Source: Saururus chinensis
Lineage: Eukaryota; Streptophyta; Magnoliopsida; Piperales; Saururaceae
Direction of reading: 5' to 3'
Assembly (NCBI GenBank): GCA_035235625.1
Contig: CP141146.1
Span: 9,976,501 to 10,040,500, forward strand
DNA length: 64,000 bases
The notes beneath the pieces were generated by a model, which was not told the DNA's origin, made no database searches, and worked only from the letters and a program-made list of their open reading frames with translations. Made by a program: the position numbers and the translations under genes. Positions 11,412 through 23,492 of this stretch are shown here, in pieces. How positions within the stretch are numbered: the first letter of the stretch is position 1; every line of letters starts with the position of its first letter.

Positions 11412-13324
11412 ATGCAGAACGCATGGTTCTACGAGGACTACTGTCCGCAGGAAGTTCTCAAGTTGGGAGACTTCCCACTTCCAACCATCGAGCCCAACCA
11501 AATCCTCGTCCAAGTCAGAGCTGCGGCTCTGAATCCCATTGATTTTAAGAGGCGGCAACGACCTATCTTTCCTACTAAACTGCCTGTTAGTAGATACTTA
11601 TTTGAAGTTGTCATAAACCTGTATGAAAGTCTTTATTCCTCCTAATTGTTTTGTGTGACTCAACTTATCAAGGGTCAGAACCAGTATATTGCCATTTTAG
11701 ATGATTAGTATGCTGTTTTTTAATTTGTTATAATTAGTAGTCTAGCATAGTCTATGTCACAAACTTGTGGCACTTCCAGCTAAACTATTAGTGTCATGTT
11801 TTGTTATGGATTTAATTAGGATGTTTTTAAATTAAGCAATTTCTTATTTATGTTATGGTCTTCATTAGGCAGTTACTTCATTAGGGCAATTTCTTATTTA
11901 TGCTATTATCTTCCTTTAGGCAGTTTTCTTCATTAGGCAGTTTCATTTATTAGTCCAGCTCTAATTAGGAATCTCTACTACTATGTAAAGGGTTACAGCC
12001 CTATTGGAAAATTAATGAGAAATCAATTATCCCTAATCCCTCTTCTCTCTTCCCGTCATCCTTTTCTCTCTGCCTTTCGTCCCTTCACTGGTTTGACTTG
12101 AACCAGTAGAAGACCCTCTCTCTTCATCCTTCATTCTTCCAATTTCAGAACTCTGTATTGCAGGGTTTATAACATGTTTCCATGGGTTCCATTGGTCAAC
12201 CATTGGCAATGGCTCAATGGCCACATGTAAGTTCCATTGAAATTTTTAGTCGGATTGGAACAGACAAATTACCTAGTAAAATCAAAATTTGTTAAAAGTT
12301 AATTGTAGTTTGGGGCCGCAGGATGTAAATGGCTAAGTCCTTGCTTGAGGCTTCTACATCTTTTTTGCTTATGTTAACATTATGTTCTATTCTTTGGATG
12401 CTAGAGTGTTCCTGGATGCGATATGGCTGGTGTGGTAGTTGACAAAGGCAATGAAGTTACAAAATTTAATATTGGAGATGAAGTGTATGGAAACATTCAG
12501 GATTTCAATGGCCAGCTGAAGCAGCTGGGAACACTAGCTGAATATGTTGCCGTAGAGGAGAGATATGTGGCTTTAAAACCTACAAATTTGTCATTTGAAG
12601 AAGCAGCTAGCCTCCCACTGGCCCTACAGACGGCCATTGAAGGCTTCAAAACTGCAAGCTTTACAGAAGGCCAGACAATATTTATTGTCGGTGGAGCTGG
12701 TGGGGTTGGGAGCTTGGTTGTTCAGTTGGCCAAACATGTCTATGATGCTTCCAGGGTAGTGGCAACCTGTAGCACTCCTAAGGTGGATTTTGTAAAGTCC
12801 TTAGGAGCAGATGAAGTGATTGACTACACTAAGACAAAATACGAGGAGATCCCAGAAAAGTTTGATTATGTTTACGACACCATTGGTATATCACTGTTGC
12901 CTTATCAAATTAATATTATGTTTGCAATATGATCAACTTTTTCCTATTACAATTCTGATCTTTTCAAAAAAATTCCTCAGGGGATAACAACTCCTTTGTG
13001 GTGGCAAGGGATGAAGCTCCAATTGTGGATATCACTTGGCCTCCATCTCATTCGAGGGCTATTTACTCAAGTCTGACAGTTTGTGGGGAGAACTTGGAGA
13101 AGCTTAGACCTTACTTAGAAAATGGAACGCTGAAGGCAGTTATAGACCCTAGGAGTCCTTACTCTTTCAATGATGTGGTTGAGGCTTTTCGATATCTGGA
13201 AACTGGGCGAGCGAGAGGGAAGGTTGTTATCTCGCCTTACCCTTCATCACTTGATTTTGCAGACAAACCACTCGAGAGCAGCTTAGCTCCTGCGGTGCCA
13301 GCTGCCCATGGTACAGTTCTTTGA
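11412..13324 (+). CDS. NADPH-dependent quinone/enone reductase (zinc-free MDR family)
   Basis: Three exons are inferred: 11412-11585, 12405-12885 and 12981-13324. Together they encode about 332 residues, normal for the family. Donors are GTTAGT and GTATAT; the second intron is phase 1 and restores the frame to the TGA. The N-terminal GroES-like domain starts MQNAWFYEDYCPQEVLKLGD and includes VPGCDMAGVV. The NADPH-binding Rossmann motif GGAGGVGS is at about residues 154-161. The C-terminal part carries VDITWPPSH and RARGKVVISP. Relatives are 2-methylene-furan-3-one reductase and alkenal/one oxidoreductase, which reduce C=C bonds of reactive enones or quinones, usually in cytosol or plastid. 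No clear transit peptide is seen, so cytosol is likelier. The 819-bp first intron holds sequence at about 11940-12180 resembling the end of a copia LTR. The exact substrate is not determinable. Confidence 0.9.
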
Positions 13325-14340
13325 TCGTAGCTTTTCTTTAGGTAATGTATGCCGTAAATGAAGTAACATGGGAAAAAAGGAATGTTCATGGCATGAATTG
13401 ACTTCATTTTTCCCCTCCAATGATTGGCCTTGATATGTAGCGAAGTGATCTGCTCTATGGTAATAGTGGAGTTCAATATTAGACTTATTGATTGGTTTGT
13501 TAAGGTCCAGTAGAGCATAAGAGGCACACGCACCTGCGTCCAGGGCTACCCAGAACCAGTTTGCCATTTCTCAGCTTAATCTGTGAGAGAATGTATAATT
13601 TTTTTTATATTAGCATACTATTAATATACTCCTTCTATCTTACATTAATAATTTTATTTGATAAAAAATTTGTTCTATATTAATAGTTCTATTTTGTTTA
13701 ATTTAAATAAATGGGTACATAAAAAAGAATAGTATAAGTTTATTTTTTCTTCTCTTAGATGTGGTTTTAATTATTTAATAAAAATTATTAATTTTTCAAA
13801 TATATTAATACATGACGAAGGGAGTGTAAGATTACCAAAGATCCAAATGTGGCCGATTTGGGTTTTTACTAAAGATAAGTTAAATGGTATAGTTGTGGAC
13901 AAAACCGAAGGGGGTATATTTATGACAGAAAAAGAAGAGGTGGTGTACTTGGAGAGAGAGAAAAATCAAGGGAAAGATTGCTCTAAACAGCCTTTTGATG
14001 TCTCAAACAACATTAAAACGTGGCTGTTTTTGTGGCCCTATATTTATTGATACATGCATAAAAATTGTAGGCCCCCGGAAACATTTTATATTTTCCTTAT
14101 TTTATGTGGCCTAGGGTGAACGTCTAAGAGCCATTCATTAGATCAATGGCTCATTATTATATCTCAAATATGCACTAAACATATACACAGTTAATCTTAA
14201 ATATCAAAAATCCTAAATCTTCTTAACCTTGGCTCACGGTGGTAAAAAACAAACTTTCTTCCCACGATACGAACTGCTAATAAAATTGCATTACTGTTTT
14301 AGAAAATGATATTTTAATCAAAAATTTTATGGGAATATCC
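13325..14340. other. Intergenic DNA with one MITE
   Basis: It holds the reductase 3' flank, the Stowaway-like MITE at 13629-13824, and AT-rich sequence without a supportable gene. Confidence 0.45.
13629..13824. mobile_element. Stowaway-like MITE
   Basis: The left end CTCCTTCTATCTTACATTAA and right end TTAATACATGACGAAGGGAG are inverted, and TA lies at the left junction. The interior is AT-rich and non-coding. These termini match the CTCCCTCCGTCCCATATTAA type of Tc1/mariner Stowaway elements. Confidence 0.75.
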
Positions 14341-16643
14341 CTATCCTACTGTGTCTCATCACGTGCCCTTTCTCTCTTCCATCAGGCAGCACTTTCCCAT
14401 TCTTTTTCTGTCTTCCTCCCTGACCTCTTTTCCGACCGCACTGTTTATTCTCCTTTGCACTTGTCTCCCTCCTTTGTCCTTGTATCCCTCTAACCTGACC
14501 ATACGCGTATCATCATCAGCCTTATTCCATGGACGATCGCGATTCGCAATTCGCAAAGAGGTCAGTTTCTCTTCCTCTCTCCCGATTCATCTTCTGTTCT
14601 ACTACACCGTCGATGTAATTGCATCTTTTCGGTGCGGTCTGCATTTATTAATGTCTCGAAATTCCCTGCTGTTTTCCGGATTTTTGCTATATGAGAGCTT
14701 AGTTTTCAGTGCGTTTTGTTATTTCTTTGAACTCGGCGAGGCCGGCCAATATGGAGACCAAACTAAGATGACAATTTGATACAATTGAAAGAAATTACAT
14801 ATAGCTTTGCTTGTTATGAAATGTCGATCCTTTCTTCAAATTTTATTCATTGGCTTAGCCTCATTTTCAGTAATTTGATGAAAAACCAGTTCCGATTTGC
14901 TATGAGGGCTTCACAGCAATCCGAACCCTATTCATCCAGGTTTTTTGCTAATATTCCCCCGTAATACATTTTAGAAAGATAAATAGAGCTATTAACATAG
15001 AGTACGTATCGGAGCAGTCTATCCCCGGTACATGTCCTTAATTGGTACATGTTGTTCAATGTTTTGTTTTCGGTTTATTTTGGTGAAGGTCATTTCGAGT
15101 TCGTTTCATTTCGGAAAAATTTCGGAAAAGTTTTGATAGTGTAAAAAAAAATGATATAAAGATTAAACATGCTAATACTAGATAAGCTCACTAGTCACAA
15201 GCATGATAAGCTCCCAAGTCAAGCATAATACAAAATTGGAGAGGCAGAGATATTTCTAAATTCACGTAGCTCTCATGCGCGTTTGAGTTGTGTACTAGAT
15301 GCCCCATTAGGCCTTCAAGATGCATCACAGGCACGACAACATATTAAAGGATTTACAAATCTACAAGTTAAATAGAAAAGAAAATCAAACCTGCACCAAT
15401 GTATAAGCAACTATTATTTGTTTTATTTCAAATGTGTATACAAGATGTAAGTCATGTAATATCTACACAAATCAAGATGTTAATTGATCAGGGAAGTCGA
15501 CCATTATATGAGGAAAAACCCTGTTCCACTACAAATTGCATACCACGTTCCCTGTTTCACAAACCAAATTGAAGACCACATAATCAAAAGCCTTCGAACC
15601 ACCACAAGAATCCAACTGCAAACAAAAAATTGAATCTGAAGTTCTAACCTCATCTAAAAAGTTTGTATCTTCGTCGTGGGAGGACTGAGGGCTGGTCCGT
15701 GCCTCTATGGTTCGTCGTCTCGCCAGTCATGGGACTAGGAGCCGAGAGGAGCTTGTATGTGGTCATTGCCTCGCCGTCGCTAACCCCATGAACCTAGGAG
15801 TAAGGGACTGAGGCAAGAACCCCCATGAAGATTGATGATAACCCAATGGGAGTAACAAGTTCAGGATGGGATGGGAAGAAGAGATGGCAAATAGGCATGA
15901 CCAGTCCGAAATAAAAGCAAATAATGGTAATTTCACTGAAAATTTTGTTTTCGCAAAGAACTGCAGAAAGCTTCAAATTTCAATTTTTCGTCGTATAGTA
16001 CGGTTTACCTCATAGCGGCAAAAATAACAAAAATTCATGAAAATTGTTACTATGGTTGTTATTGGAGCAGTCTATCCCTGTAATCGGTAGAGGTACATTC
16101 ACTGTAGTCAAATCTTCAATTTTATTGATCAGATCCTCAAAGATTAGAAAGAACAACTGCTACTTATTTAGTTATATACGCACTCAATTTTCCCAAGGGA
16201 CACATCTAGGGGCCCGTGACCTGAGGCTACTGACCAGTTTACATGTGACTCTAAACATGATACATAGAGGCAACTGCTATTTATGTTTAGATGTCTTTTT
16301 TATATACTATAATCGGGGAAGAGTTTTTTATATTCTCTGTTTACCATGAGCTCAGCATAAAGAATGCTTGAGAACCATTTACTAGATAGACCACACATAC
16401 TACATATACTAGTGCACATTATTAATTGATGGTACCTTGTGTTAACATGTGCGTTGTCAATATCACGAATGAACTATTCTCAAACATTCTTTGTGCTGGA
16501 CACATTGTGTGTGGGTACATTAAAAACTTTTTTTGTGTGGGCTCGTCGCCAAGTTGGTCTATGTGCTCTTGTGTACTATGTTCGGTGTAGCATGTAGGCC
16601 GGACACCGAGTTGAAAAACATTTTCTTTTCCGAAACTATAACA
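14341..16643. other. Intergenic DNA; possible isolated first exon near 14529-14560
   Basis: Pyrimidine-rich sequence at 14350-14520, like a 5' UTR, precedes an ATG at 14529. This opens MDDRDSQFAKR and runs into a consensus-like donor GTCAGT at 14561. I could not find convincing following exons, so this may be a decayed or transposed gene start. The 15-bp word GGAGCAGTCTATCCC occurs at both 15011 and 16064. The rest shows nothing supportable. Confidence 0.3.
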
Positions 16644-16718
16644 AGTGAGGGTCTACATGGTGGCTACACCTTGTTCCTATCCTCAACCAGAGCGTGAAGC
16701 AGAACTGCCGGAATCTGA

Positions 16719-16985
16719 AGCGCTAGTGCTGCGACCCAAGATAATCTGGCCTTGTCAGAGCTGTCGGAGCCCGACGGTGAAGAAGAACAATGTTGTCAGA
16801 AGGAGATTCCCCGTACCCGTCCCCCACTATCAAAATCACAGCCAGCGATCGTTGTTGAGGGACAACCAGCCGCAGACAAGGAGCATATGTCAGCCGGAGA
16901 AGATGAACCTGAGAAAGGACTCCAACTCGCAGTAGAGAAACCGCCACCTTCCCCATCCTCTTCATCCATAAAATACTGCTTCTAA
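16719..16985 (+). other. Orphan exon-like ORF of unknown identity
   Basis: An open frame of about 88 codons, without an ATG start, begins just after a stop at 16716 and ends at TAA 16983-16985. The encoded stretch is rich in Glu, Ser, Pro and Gln (for example SELSEPDGEEEQ and EKPPPSPSSSS). It looks more like an intrinsically disordered protein segment than random AT-rich sequence. I do not recognise it. It could be an exon of the gene that may start at 14529 or a captured fragment; chance is also possible. Confidence 0.25.
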
Positions 16986-18235
16986 TGCCAATTTAGTTAA
17001 TGATAACAATTGGCCCATTTGAGCACATCCATAAAGATGCTTAATGTAATATATGCGCCGTCGATTTTAAATATCGACGGCTGCCATGCGTTCGGCTCTT
17101 TATTAACAGGGATCAAAGAAAATAAGAAAATGCTTCTGTTGTCCATGGTCAAGTAGACCTAACACGGCCTAATCGAGCCTCGTTGCCATCAATGCCGACA
17201 GCAAGCTGATCCTATATGGGCCATATTCATCATTTCTGAGGATGATTTTTCCTTTGGCCTTGTCCAATGTCATTATTGATTGCATCGTCCCAACTACGTT
17301 TCAAAGAAAGTAAACGTAGTTGAAACGTTTTTGGGATCTAGTCTTCTATTGAAACCGACACCATGTCCTCTATAGTATGTATCGCTTTGAAATAAACTTC
17401 TATTGGTTTTTATTGTTTGCATATTTTCACCATATAAATACTTTATCAGCATGGCTTTATAAGATGCCACTTGAGTCACGTATATGAGAAAACCTGACCT
17501 AATGTTTGGGTTTTTAAATTGATCCCAAATAGTCATTCGGTTTGGGTTTCAGGTGATCCGACACGACTAAAGTTATAAATATTATTTTTATATTTTTTTT
17601 TGTTTTGATAAAAAAATTTTAAAAAATGATGGAGAAGAGATAAAAGCAAATAATTATTAATAATTTTGTACCCAACCCACCCTTCTATACAATTGATAGT
17701 AGATATTCATTGTCTAAGATAGTAAATATCTATTGACTGTATTAAGGGTATGGGTTGGATAAAAGAGGGGTAGTGAACTACTCATTTTTCTTTCTCTCTC
17801 TATTTATTCATGAAAATGGTGACACAAATTGGCCAATATATTTATGTGATATAATTTGTGCATATAAAAAGAGGTGGTATAAATCATGTGTATATCATTC
17901 TATCACGAATGAACATACAGACCATTGGTGTCACCATGGCAATTAATAAGCTAGCCCATATATGTTTACAGAATTATCATCCAGTGTCACAAATTTTATG
18001 GTTTATTCATAAAATTTCTAATCTTGTTTCAACTCTTTGTATATGTAGGAATCATGTTTGAATTAAGTAGATGATGACCTCACCGTTTGTCCATAATTAC
18101 CCCTTGTACTGGAGTTTTTGTTCTTTTTCTAGATAACAACAGAGAAAGCTTCTTAATTTCTATAATAGCTTTCAACGCCCTATCATCATCAAAGTACTTA
18201 AACACCTCCCTCTTCCAAGGATCCACATTTCAGAG
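16986..18235. other. Intergenic DNA upstream of the CYP704-type gene
   Basis: AT-rich, no gene recognised. A perfect 8-bp-arm hairpin (CCGTCGAT, 7-nt loop, ATCGACGG) lies at 17058-17080. A weak TATA-like TATAATAG is near 18159, about 75 bp before the CYP704 ATG. Confidence 0.4.
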
Positions 18236-20175
18236 ATGGATCTTTTTCAATCAATATTTCTAGTTATTGGGTGTTCAATTCTATTTCTACTCATCAGCTG
18301 TTTCATTTTCTTGCTGAGAATTTTCACTGGAAAATCACTCAATGACCCTCTACGGCCACCCATGGCTGCAACTGTCTACCACCAGCTATTTCACTTCAAT
18401 AAGCTATTCCACTACCACACAGACTTGAGTCACAGGTGGCCAACCTACCGTCTTCTTGCCCTAAATCACAGTGAACTCTACACTGTTGATCCACGAAATG
18501 TAGAACACATTCTGAAGAACAATTTTGAGAGTTACACCAAGGGCCAGTACAACTGCACAATAATGAAGGACTTGTTTGGTGATGGCATCTTTGCTATTGA
18601 TGGAAGTAAATGGAAACAACAGAGGAAGCTTGCCAGCTATGAGTTCTCCACAAGAATCTTGAGGGACTTCAGTTGCAGTGTGTTTCGAAGGAATGCTGCA
18701 AAACTCGCAAAGATTGTTCGTGAGTTTGCTAAAGAAAATCTGGCCTTTGATGCACAAGTCAGTTTTCACATACACAAATCTGGAATACACATTATATGCT
18801 GCATATTTAGTACATATCTAATCCAAATTAGTTTTGTTCAATTTTTACTAATCTTAGAATTTAATCAGGATTTGTTGATGAGAAGCTCATTGGATTCAAT
18901 ATTTGAAGTAGGATTTGGGGTGGACTTGAATTGCTTGGGGGAAATTAGCATGGCTGCAGGCGATTTCATCAAGGCTTTCGATGAGGCCAATGCATTAGTC
19001 TATTGGAGATATGCTGATTTCTTGTGGAAGATCAAGAGGTTACTTAACATTGGTTCTGAGGCAAGACTTAGGGCTAACATCTCACTCATCGACGATTTTG
19101 TCTACAGCCAGATCCGGAAGAAGAGAGATATGATAGCTCGTGGAGACAATTGTGTAAGTGAATGCATCACAGTTTAGTTCAAAATATGCTTGCAAATGAG
19201 GTGGTTTATATGTGAATTTTTGAACACAGAGCTCCAAAGAAGACATACTATCAAGGTTTCTAATTGAAAGTGAGAAGGATCCCAAGACCATTACAGATAA
19301 ATACCTGAGGGATATAATCCTCAACTTCATTATAGCCGGCAAAGACACTACTGCAAACACACTCTCGTGGTTCTTTTACATGATATGCAAGCAGCCACTG
19401 GTACAAGAGAAGATTGCCGAACAAGTGAAGGAAATCACTGAAGAGGAGCCGGATAGCATTGATGAATTTGTTGGGAAGTTGACAGATGAGTACCTTGACA
19501 AGATGCACGATCTCCATGCAGCACTTACAGAGACTCTGAGACTCTACCCTGCTGTTCCCATAGTATGACAATCATCTTCTTCATCTATTATGTTTGCATG
19601 GTATTTTATTTAATGGGCATTGATGATTGTCACTGTTGTCAGGATGGGAAATGTGCAGAGGTTGATGATGTGCTGCCTGATGGCATCAGTGTGAAGAAGG
19701 GAGACGGAATCAACTATGTGGCATACGCCATGGGGAGGATGAAGCAGATATGGGGGGAGGACGCAGAGGAGTTCAGGCCGGAGAGATGGCTTGAGAATGG
19801 CATCTTCCAACCAGAATCTCCATTCAAATTCGTTGCATTCCATGTGAGTTTGCTTCCTTCATTGATTTGTTCATATTAGTAATAATTCCTCCCCTTGAAG
19901 CCCAGAGTTGGGTATCCCATAGAAGGATGACAGCGGCTATCAGCATCTAGGTTTCATCTCGTTCTGATGGATCCTTCTGTCTGCAGGCTGGTCCTCGCAT
20001 TTGCTTGGGGAAGGAGTTTGCTTATCGGCAGATGAAGATAGTTGCCATGGTTCTTCTGCGTTTCTTCCGGTTCCAATTGGCCGACGAAGCCAAGGAAGTA
20101 AAATACCGGACCATGTTCACACTTCATGTTGATGGGGGCCCCTACCTTCGTGCATTGTCTAGGTTGCACAGCTAA
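18236..20175 (+). CDS. Cytochrome P450, CYP704 family (fatty-acid hydroxylase type)
   Basis: Five exons, all joined in phase 0: 18236-18757, 18869-19153, 19230-19562, 19643-19843 and 19987-20175. They give about 509 residues, full length. An N-terminal membrane anchor occupies residues 5-30. The oxygen-binding I-helix AGKDTT is at 305-310, the K-helix ETLR at 370-373 and the PERW segment in exon 4 (FRPERW). The heme loop [10 protein letters not shown] spans the exon 4/5 junction, with axial Cys453. These features and the sequence style ([33 protein letters not shown]) place it in the CYP86 clan, CYP704 family. Members are ER-bound omega- or in-chain hydroxylases of long-chain fatty acids; some serve sporopollenin or cutin, others stress or seed functions. 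No disabling change is seen. Intron 1 is 111 bp and open in frame. Confidence 0.93.
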
Positions 20176-20929
20176 TCTATCCATAAATATTCTCTTCATT
20201 GTATATTAATAATTAAATGGTAAAGCCCACTTCTCAAAGAACGGAAAATAAGTTTATAATACTCTTTTTAAGTACTTAATTATTTAAATAAAATTATTAC
20301 TATAGAATAAAAAATTTAGCTAAATATAACCATTAATATAGGACGAAGTAAGCATGTGTATTATCTTGGTTACATAAATGATCTATCAAACGAAGAAGAG
20401 CTTTAGTATTATGTTAAAGTATGCAAGGCACTTCATGAGAAAAACGTATATAACTACATTGTAACTGGCTCGGTTGGAGCGTGATTAACTACAAAATCGT
20501 AGGCTCAACCCCCACCAAAAATGATAAGACGAGCAACAACGACACTCCTTCCCCTTACCCCTTCCTGTCCTCCCCGGTGCCTTGGCTACAATCCCGATCA
20601 GTCGACAAACCTTTTCTTCCTTCCCCTCCCTCTCCTCCCCGACAGCCAGGCCTAACCTGAAGGCCACCTTCTCTAAGATGGCTCTTCCACTCTTCTGTGG
20701 AGTAGTCCCTATTACATACTTCAATTGTCCTAACTCGTCATATTTGTTGCCACTGTTTGTTGAGGGAGCCGCTTGGCAGAAATGAGCTTTGGGTTTTGGA
20801 GCCTGATGGAGAAGTGCAAGGTGGACAAGCAAAAGACTGAGGGGAGGCCCCTAGACGTGCACCTGATGGCCAGGGCTCGCTTGATTCAATTGGGAGCCTA
20901 AGGAGAATCTTAAATGAGTCATTTTTATA
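20176..20929. other. Intergenic DNA with partial MITE and possible SINE head
   Basis: The stretch at 20207-20350 resembles the right two-thirds of a Stowaway-like MITE (ending ATTAATATAGGACGAAGTA). From about 20465 a TGGCTCGGTTGG word followed by AGGCTCAACCCCC resembles RNA polymerase III A and B boxes of a tRNA-derived SINE. No coding gene is supported. Confidence 0.35.
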
Positions 20930-21080
20930 CTCTCTTTGTCCCATATTAATAGCTCCATTATAAAACAAAATTTTTATTTAGTGGAACCTACCGTTAAGAA
21001 GATAGGAAATAAGCTTATAAGAGGCTATTAATATAGGGAATTTTTTTTTCCAAATTTAACAATTAATATAGGATGGATGA
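20930..21080. mobile_element. Stowaway-like MITE
   Basis: Left end CTCTCTTTGTCCCATATTAA and right end ATTAATATAGGATGGATGAA are imperfect inverted repeats flanked by TA-rich sequence. The interior is short, AT-rich and non-coding. Confidence 0.65.
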
Positions 21081-22330
21081 AGTGTATATTTAGTATAATA
21101 TAATATAGAATTTTAATTAATAATGATCTTTAAGTTTTTCATTTTTTTCATATGCATATTCATATTCAAATTTATATTCTCTATTCATTATATTTGTGAT
21201 TTACTTGTTTATGCTTTTCATATCTAGACTCATATACATGTTTAGGAGACATATTTACTGAAAATATTTTAAAACTGAAGAAACACCTTAAAAATTAATT
21301 GTATGCTAAAAAGTAAAAATAGTATAAGTTAAAGTAAATAACATTGATGACCTGTAAAATCAAGTGATGGTGAGAGAGATAGGATAACTAGTTGTCTTGG
21401 AAAAAGAAATAAAGTGTTCTCTTGATTCTCGGAGTTGAAAGAACTTGAGAGAGTTGTACAAGAGGAGCTTGATTTACTAGGCTTCTATTGGAAGACTTAA
21501 TATAGCCTTTGTATGGTAGGCAAAATCTAGGAAAGAAGAAGTTATGTTCAGTAGGTATCTATTGGGGTTTGGGTATATATAAAATATTTTAAGTATAAAA
21601 TCATACCCCTTATAGTAAGTGAGTTGTTCATTGGGCCATTTTTATTGGATTTTCGGAAAGGCTAAGTACGGATTGCACATAAGTTATAAGAATGTAAGTT
21701 TATAACATACAATCAAAGTGATGGGACATAAGGTAACAATGCTGATAAGGAGTAATAAAAAAACACATGGCTGGTAAAAGCTCTTATATATATTAATTTA
21801 TATTTAAAATATTCTTTATAAAAATGTATATGCATTTGCCATATAGAGAAGTGGGGCCTTAGGCCGCCTAAGCTGCCTAAGTCTCCAGTCGGCCCTGCTG
21901 ATGGCACCCTTTATGTTCTCGACATGGAAGCTTGAGCAAGTTGAGAACGTAGCCATCCAAGTGGATCTGTAGAACTGGAGCATCGGTTGGGGTGAGGCAT
22001 TAGTGTTGTTGTCCATGACCCCAAAGGGCCAAGCCATGATGCTGGAGGAGGTAGGGGAAGCCTACAAGTGGCTCGTACAAGCTCCGCCTGTAACATTGGG
22101 CTTTGCCATGGCCCAGATTTGGGAACATCTACTTGGGCATAAATTTGGCGCGCATAGAGAAGGTGACTTGCAAGCAGAACTGGTTGGGTCCTCCGGGGCC
22201 ACCCCCTCTCTTCCCCGACCCACCTACCCATGACCACCCTCTCTCTTCCCCCTTTCGTCTTCCTCTCTTCCCCCTTTTCTTTTAATTTTTTTTCTATAAC
22301 TTAGACCCGCCCGGTCGTCTAGGTCTCCAC
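21081..22330. other. Intergenic DNA, no gene recognised
   Basis: AT-rich to about 21830. From 21850 there is GC-richer sequence with GGCCTTAGGCCGCC-type words common in plant dispersed repeats. Open frames at 21911-22237 on both strands overlap each other and show no domain. Confidence 0.35.
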
Positions 22331-23492
22331 TGTAATAACCCTAATTTTCTCATACTATCTATTTTCTTAAAATAAATTTTTTATAAAGTTTATTATTTAA
22401 TAATTTCCCAAGGGTTGGTTAGAGCTCGTAGACACAAGCATGATAAGTCGAAAAACACGTAAATTGGAGGTCGAGAATGAAAGTTACGACATCGAGAAGC
22501 ATATTCTACCTGAGGGATCTATTTTTAAGTGCGGGTAAACTAGCTCATAAGAGTCCTAGTCTTATAGGGCTCGACAATACGAGCTCAACAGTACCAAGAA
22601 CGCAAGAAACCGAGTCTGGGATAGAAAGTTACTTTTATTTGAAGATTAAGGTTAAAAAAAGATCGGCTCGAGGCGCCGAACGTGCGCCGAACGCATGTTC
22701 ATCACGCGTTTCGTGAGGAACTTGCGTTCATCATGCGTACCGCCAATTTTGGCAGTGCCAGTGGAATTCGGCGGCGGTGCATCATCGCCTCCAGCGGTTA
22801 TTTATACCCTCCCCCAGTCATTTTTTCACCCAAGTTCATTTCTTCTCCCCGTCACTGTTTTCACTGCTTCTGACCCATTTTAAGTCCGATTTAGCCCATC
22901 CAAGACTCGTTTCCTACTAAATCAAGGGTTCTCAACACACTGGAAATGTCATTTTTCGAGGTGGCCTCTCTGAAGTCAAGAAAACCTTACCCCTCTCCTA
23001 ATCTTCATGTTTTTCTTATGGATCATCTTAAACCCTTTTTAGTCCGTTCAAAAGCCGTACCTCACTAAATTGAAGGCGTTCTACGTGTTGGGAGGGTTAT
23101 TTTTCTGAGTTGACCGCTCGAGGGCTAAGAACTCAAGGAGTCATTTTCTTTATTAGATTCTACGGTTGTTATCCAAGCAAGGATTTCTTTATTATACTCC
23201 GTGCCTATTAGAGGTAGGTAGTTTTAATCTCTAGATGTATGCCAGGATTTTGACTTACTGAAGTTTTGTTAAAGTTCTCCCTCTTATATTCTGAAAAGAA
23301 ATTCTGTCTTTAAAAACTTATTTTCTTTTGAAATGATTTTTCGAGTTTTGGGTAACTGTACCCTCCAAATAGTTCATGGTTTCTCGAAACTAGGAATTAT
23401 CATGCTAATGATTCTGGATACTGTCACATTTGGCTCTAGCGCGCACAGGAACTAAGATATCATGAGAAATTTCATTTCCTTCTATCTCCTGT
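22331..23492 (+). mobile_element. LTR-like repeat, family 1, copy 2
   Basis: It starts TGTAATAACCCTAATTTTC and matches the repeat at 1832-2344 through about 22921, then continues with sequence absent from copy 1. A TATA-like box is near 22797. It ends where another LTR-like sequence begins at 23493, so it may be truncated or hold a nested insertion. No target duplication was found. Confidence 0.55.

Noticed and set aside
1832..22921. The two TGTAATAACCC repeats as the paired LTRs of one giant element
   Set aside because: They lie 20.5 kb apart with three unrelated host genes between them, so they are independent dispersed copies.
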